Position numbers and translations under genes: made by a program
Shown here: piece after piece, positions 36,796 to 42,988 of the stretch
Numbering within the stretch: the stretch's first letter is position 1
Layout of the letters: each line of letters begins with the position of its first letter
Notes under the pieces: generated by a model
What the model was told of the DNA's origin: nothing
What the model saw: the letters and a program-made list of their open reading frames with translations, nothing else
Databases searched by the model: none
DNA from: Frateuria edaphi
Lineage (GTDB): Bacteria; Pseudomonadota; Gammaproteobacteria; Xanthomonadales; Rhodanobacteraceae
Assembly (NCBI RefSeq): GCF_021117405.1
Contig: NZ_CP088251.1
Coordinates: forward strand, 1,798,001 to 1,862,000
Length of the DNA stretch: 64,000 bases
Direction of reading: 5' to 3'

Positions 36796-36825
36796 GCTAA
36801 ATCCGACACGAAATGCGGATTTAGC
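36796..36825. repeat. Perfect 10-bp inverted repeat in the ndk leader region
   Basis: GCTAAATCCG (36796-36805) and CGGATTTAGC (36816-36825) flank a 10-base spacer. It lies 64-93 bases upstream of the ndk ATG, downstream of a possible TAGAAT -10 at 36848-36843 on the minus strand. It could be an operator or an RNA hairpin; no poly-T tract follows. Confidence 0.6.
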
Positions 36826-36877
36826 TCACGAAAGTTTGACAGATTCTAGCCTGATCGCAAGCGGACACGGCGTGAAC

Positions 36878-36891
36878 CAAACGGCCGTTTG
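36878..36891. promoter_or_regulatory. PsrA-type operator 1
   Basis: CAAACGGCCGTTTG is a perfect 14-bp palindrome fitting the Pseudomonas PsrA consensus (G/C)AAAC-N2-4-GTTT(G/C). It overlaps the 5' end of the predicted -35 hexamer at 36889-36894. Confidence 0.75.
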
Positions 36892-36918
36892 ACGGGCCCG
36901 AAGCGCCCCGCGTATGCT
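36889..36918 (+). promoter_or_regulatory. Predicted sigma-70 promoter of psrA-fad operon
   Basis: TTGACG (36889-36894), an 18-base spacer and TATGCT (36913-36918). The two PsrA-type palindromes overlap its -35 and its -10/start region, a standard repressor layout. Confidence 0.6.
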
Positions 36919-36933
36919 CAAACGATCGTTTGA
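36918..36933. promoter_or_regulatory. PsrA-type operator 2
   Basis: TCAAACGATCGTTTGA is a perfect 16-bp palindrome with the same CAAAC-N4-GTTTG core as operator 1. The two centres are 41 bp apart, about four helical turns, so both lie on the same face of the DNA. Confidence 0.75.
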
Positions 36934-36959
36934 TTCCTTCCCTGCGAGCGAGCCCAAGC

Positions 36960-37574
36960 GTGAACAGTTCCGCCTCGACCAAGGAACGCATCCTCTGTGC
37001 CGCCGAGGTGCTGTTCGCCCAGCGCGGCTTCGATGGCGCGTCGTTGCGACAGTTGACGGCCGCCGCCGGAGTCAACCTGGCCGCAGTGAACTACCACTTC
37101 GGATCCAAAGACAAGCTCGTCGAGGAGGTGTTCCGCCGCCGCCTCGATACGCTGAACGCACACCGACTGGGAGCCCTCTCGAAGGTCGCCGGCCAGCCCG
37201 GCACGACGCTCGAGGCCGTGCTCGACGCCTTCATCCGCCCTGCCCTGGCGCTCTCCGGCGACGGCAGCGGCTCGCTGTTCATGCGCGTGCTGGCACGCGC
37301 ATTCGCGGAGCACGACGACCATTTGCGCCAGTTCATGTCCGAGAACTACGGCCATGTCATGCGCCAGTTCACCGCCGAGTTCGCCCGACTGCTGCCCGGG
37401 CTCAGCCGCGAGGAACTTTACTGGCGCATCGACCTGGTGACCGGTGCGCTGACCCATGCCATGTCCGGCTTCGGCATGATCCAGCGCAAGGGCGGCGTCA
37501 GCGAGGCCGCCCACCGCGAGCAGACGATCGCGCACCTAATCCGCTTCGCCAGCGCCGGCCTCAGCCACCCCTGA
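36960..37574 (+). CDS. psrA: TetR-family regulator, PsrA-like (fatty-acid responsive)
   Basis: 204 residues from the GTG at 36960; a TTG at 36930 lies inside operator 2 and is unlikely. The N-terminal helix-turn-helix has KERILCAAEVLFAQRGFDGA and VNLAAVNYHFGSKDKLVEEV, very close to Pseudomonas PsrA. The C-terminal domain keeps the PsrA-like LFMRVLARAFAEHDDHLRQF and ELYWRIDLVTGALTHAMSG. In Pseudomonas, PsrA represses beta-oxidation genes and is released by long-chain fatty acids. Two matching palindromes precede this gene and fadN-fadA follow 81 bases downstream. Autoregulation and control of the fad genes are strongly suggested but not shown. Confidence 0.88.
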   Translation: MNSSASTKERILCAAEVLFAQRGFDGASLRQLTAAAGVNLAAVNYHFGSKDKLVEEVFRRRLDTLNAHRLGALSKVAGQPGTTLEAVLDAFIRPALALSGDGSGSLFMRVLARAFAEHDDHLRQFMSENYGHVMRQFTAEFARLLPGLSREELYWRIDLVTGALTHAMSGFGMIQRKGGVSEAAHREQTIAHLIRFASAGLSHP

Positions 37575-37655
37575 GCCCTTCCGAACTCACCGGCCAGCCA
37601 CGGCTGGCTGCCTAGCCTCATTTCGTTTCGCTGTCCGCATCCCCTGGAGAAGCCA

Positions 37656-40025
37656 ATGCCCGCAACACTCCGCATCCGCAAGGCCGCCGTGCTGGGCGCC
37701 GGCGTCATGGGCGCGCAGATCGCCGCGCACCTGACCAACGCCGGTGTCGAAACCGTGCTGTTCGACCTTCCCGCCAAGGAAGGTCCCAAGAGCGGCATCG
37801 CGATCAAGGCGATCGCCAACCTCGCCAAGCTCTCGCCTGCTCCACTGGCGGACAAGAATCTCGCCGCCGCGATCATCCCGGCCAACTACGACGAGGACCT
37901 CGATCATCTTAAGGAGGTCGACCTGGTCATCGAGGCGATCGCCGAGCGGATGGACTGGAAGCTCGATCTCTACAGGAAGATCGCCACGCACCTGTCGAAA
38001 ACCGCGGTCATCGCGTCCAACACCTCCGGCCTGTCGATCAACACGCTGGCCGAAGCGCTCCCCGAAGAAATGCGCCACCGCTTCTGCGGCGTGCACTTCT
38101 TCAATCCCCCGCGTTACATGCACCTGGTCGAGCTGATCCCCACGCGCCTCACCGATGCCAGCGTGATCGAAGGCCTGGAAGCCTTCCTCGCCACCACGGT
38201 CGGCAAGGGCGTGGTGATCGCCAAGGACACCCCGAACTTCATCGGCAACCGCATCGGTGTGTTCTCGATGCTCGCGACCATGCACCACACGGAGCAGTTC
38301 AAGCTCGGCTTCGACACGGTCGACGCGCTGACCGGGCCTGCGATCGGCCGCCCCAAGAGCGCCACCTACCGCACCGCGGACGTGGTCGGCCTGGACACCA
38401 TGGCGCACGTGATCAAGACCATGGGCGACACCTTGGCCGATGATCCGTGGCACAGGTATTTCAAGACACCGGCGGTGCTGCAGGGCCTGATCGACGCCGG
38501 CGCACTCGGCCAGAAGACCGGCGCCGGCTTCTACAAGAAGGTCGGCAAGGACATCCTTGTCCTGGACCCGGCCAGGCGCGACTACGTGCCTTCCGAACAG
38601 AAGGCGTCCGATGAAGTCGCCGCCATCCTCGCGATCAAGGACCCGGCCGAAAAGTTCACGAAACTGCGCGCGTCCAGCGATCCGCAGGCGCAGTTCCTGT
38701 GGGCGATCTTCCGCGACCTGTTCCACTACACCGCCTACCACCTGGCCGACATCGCCGACACCGCGCGCGACGTCGACTTCGCCATCCGCTGGGGCTACGG
38801 CTGGAAGCTCGGTCCCTTCGAAACCTGGCAGGCCGCCGGCTGGCAGCAAGTGGCGAACTGGATCGCCGAGGACATCAAGGCCGGCAAGGCGATGAGCGAT
38901 GCGCCGCTGCCCGCCTGGGTCACCGACGGCCGCAACGGCGTGCACGGCAAGGCGGGCTCCTACTCGGCCGCGTCGAACACCGACAAGCCGCGCTCCACCC
39001 ACGCCGTCTACGCGCGCCAGCTCTTCCCTGACGCGATCCTCGGCGAGAAGTTCGACCAGGGCACCACCGTGTGGGAGAACGAGGGCGTCCGCCTGTGGAC
39101 GCTGGGCGACGACGGCGTCGGCATCCTCTCGTTCAAGACCAAGATGAACACGGTCAACGACCACGTGCTCGACGGCATCCAGCACGCCATCGGGGTGGCG
39201 GAGGAGAAGCTCAAGGCGGTGGTGATCTGGCAGACCGGCGAACCGTTCTCCGCCGGCGCGGACCTGAAGGGTGCGCTCGGCCTGCTGAAGGACGGCAAGT
39301 TCGACGCCTTCGAGTCGATGGTGGAAAACTTCCAGCGCACGAACATGCGCATCAAGCACTCGCTGGTGCCGGTCGTCGCCGCCGTGCGCGGCCTGTGCCT
39401 GGGTGGCGGCTGCGAATTCCAGATGCATTCGGCGCGCACCGTGGCCGCGCTGGAAAGCTACATCGGTCTCGTCGAAGCAGGCGTCGGCCTGTTGCCGGCC
39501 GGTGGCGGCCTGAAGGAGCTGGCGGTGCGTGCGGCGAACGCGAACCCGGCCGATCCGTTCGAATCGCTCAAGAAGGTGTTCGAGACGGTGGCCATGGCCA
39601 AGGTTTCCGCCAGCGCGTTCGAAGCGGAGCAGCTGGGCCTGCTGCGCGAGTCCGACGTCGTGGTGTTCAACGCCTACGAGTTGCTCTACGTGGCCAGGGA
39701 GGTCGCCTCGGCGCTTGCCGAGAGCGGCTGGCGCCCGCCCCTGCCCGCCCGCGCGATCCCGGTCGCCGGCGACACCGGCACGGCGACCTTCAAGGCGTCG
39801 CTGGTCAACCTGCAGGCCGGCTACTTCGCCTCCGAGCACGACGTGGCGATCGCCAGCCGCATCGCGGACACGCTGTGCGGCGGTGGCATCGAGCGCGGCT
39901 CGCTGGTCGATGAGGCCTGGCTGCTCAAGCTCGAGCGCAAGCACTTCGTGGAACTGGCCAAGACCGAGAAGACCCAGGCCCGCATCGCGCACACCATGAC
40001 CACCGGCAAGCCGCTGCGCAACTGA
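37656..40025 (+). CDS. fadN: 3-hydroxyacyl-CoA dehydrogenase/enoyl-CoA hydratase, FadN type
   Basis: 789 residues. The dehydrogenase domain comes first (NAD loop VLGAGVMGAQIAAHL at about 9-23; NTSGLSINTLAEALPEE; RFCGVHFFNPP) and the crotonase domain is C-terminal (GLCLGGGCEFQMHSA, GLVEAGVGLLPAGGGLKEL). This domain order and the length match FadN of Bacillus (789) rather than E. coli FadB, in which the hydratase is N-terminal. It carries out hydration and 3-hydroxyacyl-CoA oxidation in beta-oxidation. The ATG at 37656 is preceded by CTGGAGAAG. It lies between psrA and fadA in one apparent operon. Confidence 0.93.
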   Translation: MPATLRIRKAAVLGAGVMGAQIAAHLTNAGVETVLFDLPAKEGPKSGIAIKAIANLAKLSPAPLADKNLAAAIIPANYDEDLDHLKEVDLVIEAIAERMDWKLDLYRKIATHLSKTAVIASNTSGLSINTLAEALPEEMRHRFCGVHFFNPPRYMHLVELIPTRLTDASVIEGLEAFLATTVGKGVVIAKDTPNFIGNRIGVFSMLATMHHTEQFKLGFDTVDALTGPAIGRPKSATYRTADVVGLDTMAHVIKTMGDTLADDPWHRYFKTPAVLQGLIDAGALGQKTGAGFYKKVGKDILVLDPARRDYVPSEQKASDEVAAILAIKDPAEKFTKLRASSDPQAQFLWAIFRDLFHYTAYHLADIADTARDVDFAIRWGYGWKLGPFETWQAAGWQQVANWIAEDIKAGKAMSDAPLPAWVTDGRNGVHGKAGSYSAASNTDKPRSTHAVYARQLFPDAILGEKFDQGTTVWENEGVRLWTLGDDGVGILSFKTKMNTVNDHVLDGIQHAIGVAEEKLKAVVIWQTGEPFSAGADLKGALGLLKDGKFDAFESMVENFQRTNMRIKHSLVPVVAAVRGLCLGGGCEFQMHSARTVAALESYIGLVEAGVGLLPAGGGLKELAVRAANANPADPFESLKKVFETVAMAKVSASAFEAEQLGLLRESDVVVFNAYELLYVAREVASALAESGWRPPLPARAIPVAGDTGTATFKASLVNLQAGYFASEHDVAIASRIADTLCGGGIERGSLVDEAWLLKLERKHFVELAKTEKTQARIAHTMTTGKPLRN

Positions 40026-40101
40026 TCCGCGCGACAGGCCCACGAACGCAAACCACAACGCGTCGGCGCTTCAGACAAGCGCGACGCGACGGAGCAAAAC
40101 G

Positions 40102-41307
40102 ATGACCAAGCAAATCCAGGACGCCTACATCGTCGCCGCCACGCGCACGCCGGTCGGCAAGGCGCCGCGCGGCGTCTTCAGGAACACCCGCCCGGACGAC
40201 ATGCTCGCCCACGTGATCCGCGCCGTGATGGCGCAGGCGCCGGGCATCGACCCGCACCGCATCGGCGACGCCGTGATCGGCTGCGCCATGCCCGAGGCCG
40301 AGCAAGGCATGAACGTGGCGCGCATCGGCGTGCTGCTCGCCGGCCTGCCGCACACCGTGCCCGGCGTCACCATCAACCGCTTCTGCTCCTCGGGCCTGCA
40401 GGCCGTGGCCTACGCGGCGGACGCGATCCGCCTGGGCGAGGCCGACCTGATGCTCGCCGGCGGTACCGAGAGCATGAGCATGGTGCCGATGATGGGCCAC
40501 AAGGTCGCGATGAACCCGGCGATCTTCGACAACGAGCACATCGGCATCGCCTACGGCATGGGCATCACCGCCGAGAACGTCGCCAAGCAATGGAAGGTCA
40601 GCCGCGAGGAGCAGGACGCCTTCGCCGCGCGCAGCCACGAGCGCGCGCTGGCCGCGCAGGCCGCCGGTGAGTTCAAGGACGAGATCACCCCGTTCCAGCT
40701 CGACGACCATTATCCAGACCTGGCCAATGACACGATCGTCACCGACAGCCGCGTCATCAGCCAGGACGAAGGCCCCCGCCCGGGCAGCACGCCCGACGTG
40801 CTGGCCAAGCTCAAGCCGGTCTTCCGCAACGGCCAGTTCGGTGGCAGCGTCACCGCGGGCAATTCCAGCCAGATGTCCGATGGCGCCGGCGCCGTGCTGA
40901 TCGCCAGCGAGAAGGCCATCAAGGAATACAACCTGCAGCCGCTGGCCCGCTTCGTCGGCTTCGCCGTCGCCGGCGTGCCGCCGGAGGTGATGGGCATCGG
41001 TCCCAAGGAAGCGATCCCGCTGGCGCTCAAGCGCACCGGCATCAGTCGTGAGCAGCTCGACTGGATCGAGCTCAACGAAGCCTTCGCCGCCCAGGCGCTG
41101 GCCGTGATGAAGGATCTCGAGCTTGACCCGGCCAAGGTCAACCCGCTGGGCGGCGCCATCGCGCTCGGTCACCCGCTCGGTGCCACGGGTGCCGTGCGCG
41201 TGGCGACGCTGGTGCACGGCCTGCGCCGGCACAAGCAGAAGTACGGGATGGTCACCATGTGCATCGGCACCGGCATGGGCGCGGCGGGCATCTTCGAAGC
41301 GCTCTGA
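40102..41307 (+). CDS. fadA: Acetyl-CoA C-acyltransferase (3-ketoacyl-CoA thiolase)
   Basis: 401 residues. Thiolase catalyses the last step of beta-oxidation. The nucleophile Cys is in TINRFCSSGLQAVAYA. The second site is GGAIALGHPLGATGAVR (His), and the C-terminal catalytic Cys lies in MCIGTGMGAAGIFEAL. The start MTKQIQDAYIVAATRTPVG is standard and follows GACGGAGC. It lies 76 bases after fadN; a REP element and a terminator follow. Confidence 0.97.
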   Translation: MTKQIQDAYIVAATRTPVGKAPRGVFRNTRPDDMLAHVIRAVMAQAPGIDPHRIGDAVIGCAMPEAEQGMNVARIGVLLAGLPHTVPGVTINRFCSSGLQAVAYAADAIRLGEADLMLAGGTESMSMVPMMGHKVAMNPAIFDNEHIGIAYGMGITAENVAKQWKVSREEQDAFAARSHERALAAQAAGEFKDEITPFQLDDHYPDLANDTIVTDSRVISQDEGPRPGSTPDVLAKLKPVFRNGQFGGSVTAGNSSQMSDGAGAVLIASEKAIKEYNLQPLARFVGFAVAGVPPEVMGIGPKEAIPLALKRTGISREQLDWIELNEAFAAQALAVMKDLELDPAKVNPLGGAIALGHPLGATGAVRVATLVHGLRRHKQKYGMVTMCIGTGMGAAGIFEAL

Positions 41308-41340
41308 CGGACTTCCCTCGCCGGGAGGAGCCGCCACCGT

Positions 41341-41420
41341 TGTAGGAGCGCTTGGCCGCGACCGCGGTTCGGGTGATCGCCACCTCGGACACTTGGTTCG
41401 CGCCCAAGGGCGCTTCTGAC
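41341..41420. repeat. REP-like palindrome (family A) after fadA
   Basis: TGTAGGAGCGCTTGGCCGCG at 41341 and the inverse arm TTCGCGCCCAAGGGCGCTTC ending near 41417 form a longer, imperfect member of the family found at 14099 and 19736. Confidence 0.65.
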
Positions 41421-41455
41421 AAAAAAAGCCAGCGCCTTGCGGCGCTGGCTTTTCG
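41421..41455. terminator. Bidirectional Rho-independent terminator between fadA and the small secreted protein gene
   Basis: AGCCAGCGCC (41428-41437), loop TTGC, then GGCGCTGGCT (41441-41450) with an A-run before it and TTTT after it. It can serve both converging transcripts. Confidence 0.85.
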
Positions 41456-41489
41456 TTTCGCCGGACGCCTGGACGCCCGGCTCGACGCC

Positions 41490-41858
41490 TTACTGCTGGC
41501 CGGTGGCCGACGCCTGACCGTCGAAGTCCACCTTGATGCCGCGACCCACCACCACCGGCACGTTGACGTGCTTGGCGACCGGCTGGCCGTTCTCCGACAG
41601 CGTCACCGTGTAGACGCCGATCGGCAGCGCACGGATCGCGTAGCGGCCCTTCTCGTCAGCCTGGACCTCGCGCTGGGTGCCGGTGGTCGTGCTCTTGGCC
41701 AGGACAGTGCTGCCGGCCGGCGCGTTGCCGAACACTTCGCCGGCCGTGGCCTGCGCGTGGACCGCGGCGGAACCCGCCATGCCGAACAATGCGACGGCGG
41801 CGGCCGCCACGAAGCCACGACGGATCGAACCCGTTTTGATCGAGTGGAGCTTGCTCAT
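41490..41858 (-). CDS. Small secreted carboxypeptidase-regulatory-like domain protein, paralog 1
   Basis: 122 residues. A Sec signal peptide (about 1-36, cleaved after AVHA) is followed by a single beta-sandwich resembling the carboxypeptidase regulatory domain. This fold is also found at the N-terminus of TonB-dependent receptors: VFGNAPAGSTVLAKS, TTGTQREVQADEKGRYAIRA, LPIGVYTVTLSENGQPV. No lipobox, membrane segment or partner domain is present. The ATG at 41858 has AGAAGGA nearby. A paralog with the same layout starts at 42642. Both have the same covarying hairpin before the start. The function is unknown; it may bind periplasmic or cell-wall components. Confidence 0.8.
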   Translation of the reverse strand: MSKLHSIKTGSIRRGFVAAAAVALFGMAGSAAVHAQATAGEVFGNAPAGSTVLAKSTTTGTQREVQADEKGRYAIRALPIGVYTVTLSENGQPVAKHVNVPVVVGRGIKVDFDGQASATGQQ

Positions 41859-42182
41859 GGGTTTTTCCTTCTTTTCGTTATCGATGTGGGGAGAACCGCG
41901 GGCCGCCAGGGGTTTGGCGGTGTGCCCGCGGATCGTGCGGATGGCTTCGGCCGGCGCTCGACGAGCCACCAACCACACCCTCCGCAGCCGCGCACCAGGC
42001 ATGCGCCTCCGTGCGGCGTGCGCAGCGTACTCGATTGCCGGGAGCGGCCGAAGGGTAAGAAGTCACCCCGGCGGAAGAAGATCCACCACAGGCTTGCACC
42101 GGCGCAGCCGTAGTGGACGGTGGCGTTCCCGCCCATTCCCGTGGAAAGAGCAGGCCAGGTCCATGCCGACGCCCGGTCGCAT
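41859..42182. other. Gene-free stretch: leader region of paralog 1
   Basis: 324 bases without a convincing gene. It holds the conserved leader hairpin at 41896-41931 and the conserved linker CCCCACATCGATAA (minus strand) just before the ribosome binding site of paralog 1. The terminator of paralog 2 begins at its far end. Long overlapping ORFs here have no family resemblance. Confidence 0.6.
41896..41931 (-). promoter_or_regulatory. Conserved leader hairpin, copy 1 (candidate structured RNA)
   Basis: Read on the minus strand: outer arm CCGCGGGC, bulge ACAC, inner arm CGCCA, loop AACCCC, inner arm TGGCG, outer arm GCCCGCGG. Copy 2 at 42676-42709 keeps the loop and inner stem but has a different, still fully paired outer stem. 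It lies 38 bases upstream of the paralog 1 ATG. Confidence 0.6.
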
Positions 42183-42214
42183 AAAAAAGCGCCCGGCGTT
42201 TCCGCGCCGGGCGC
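42183..42214 (-). terminator. Rho-independent terminator after paralog 2
   Basis: On the minus strand GGCGCCCGGCGCGG, loop AAA, then CGCCGGGCGC followed by TTTTTTAT. It lies 45 bases past the paralog 2 stop. Confidence 0.85.
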
Positions 42215-42258
42215 CAGATGCCTTGCGTATCGTCGACGCCCTTGCCGGGGCCCCTTCG

Positions 42259-42642
42259 TTAGTTCGCCGCGACCTCCGAGCACCGTCCATGGACACAACC
42301 AAAATCCACCCTGGAACCGGTGTCCACGAGCACCTGCACATTCGGGTGCATGACCGTAGGCTGGCCGTTGTCGAGCACCGTGACCGAATAGATGCCTACC
42401 GGCACCCAGCCCATCCGATAGAGGCCCCGGTCATTTGCGCGGATCGTGCGATGGATGCCGATCTCGGGACTGCTGACCAGCACGGTGGCACCCGCGGGCG
42501 CCCTGCCGAATACCCTGCCCGTCGTGATCTCGTTGGCCGAAACCGTAGCGGAGCCCAGTGCACCGAAGACGCCAACGACCGCCAGCGCCAAGGCCCCCGC
42601 CGCAAGGCGGCGGTGTATGCGGATTGCAGAGCATGCGTTCAT
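42259..42642 (-). CDS. Small secreted carboxypeptidase-regulatory-like domain protein, paralog 2
   Basis: 127 residues. A signal peptide (about 1-37, ending near VSANE) is followed by the same short beta-sandwich as paralog 1: VFGRAPAGATVLVSSPEIGI, HRTIRANDRGLYRMGWVPVG, IYSVTVLDNGQPTVMHPNVQ. A C-terminal tail with two Cys (GCVHGRCSEV) could form a disulphide. The ATG at 42642 is preceded by a weak AGCAGG site. Its leader carries copy 2 of the hairpin shared with paralog 1. The two genes look like a tandem duplication that has diverged in the mature domain. The function is unknown. Confidence 0.78.
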   Translation of the reverse strand: MNACSAIRIHRRLAAGALALAVVGVFGALGSATVSANEITTGRVFGRAPAGATVLVSSPEIGIHRTIRANDRGLYRMGWVPVGIYSVTVLDNGQPTVMHPNVQVLVDTGSRVDFGCVHGRCSEVAAN

Positions 42643-42675
42643 GGGGATACCTGCTTCTCATCGACGTGGGGGACC

Positions 42676-42709
42676 CATGAGCGGCCAGGGGTTTGGCTTA
42701 TCGCTCATG
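42676..42709 (-). promoter_or_regulatory. Conserved leader hairpin, copy 2 (candidate structured RNA)
   Basis: Read on the minus strand: outer arm CATGAGCG, bulge ATAA, inner arm GCCA, loop AACCCC, inner arm TGGC, outer arm CGCTCATG. The downstream linker CCCCCACGTCGATGA matches copy 1. It lies 34 bases before the paralog 2 ATG. Confidence 0.6.
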
Positions 42710-42938
42710 AGGTTTCGGACGGTCCGCCTGCCACACGCACGGATGATCGCCTGCCACAGGCACCGCCCACGGCCGTCCCATTGATGAAGGAGCCATCCAT
42801 CAGACGGCGCGATCAGCGTATGCCGACCATGGCGATCGGATAGGGCCAGAGGTCATGCCGTGGAAGGGATTTTCGTCAAGGTCCGATCAAGGCAGCCGAT
42901 CACCCGCCAGCGTGGCTGGGGTCCCCGCGGCACGCAAA

Positions 42939-42966
42939 GAAAAAGGCCCCGCCATGCGGGGCCTTC
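42939..42966 (-). terminator. Rho-independent terminator after pepN
   Basis: On the minus strand AAGGCCCCGC, loop ATG, then GCGGGGCC followed by TTTTTC. It begins 22 bases past the stop of the aminopeptidase gene. Confidence 0.85.
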
Positions 42967-42988
42967 CTCTCTCACCGACCCGGCAGGA

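Noticed and set aside
41881-42002. N-terminal extension of paralog 1 through the leader hairpin
   Set aside because: The extension would bury the signal peptide, and the leader similarity to paralog 2 is at nucleotide and structure level, with a stop in the matching frame of copy 2.
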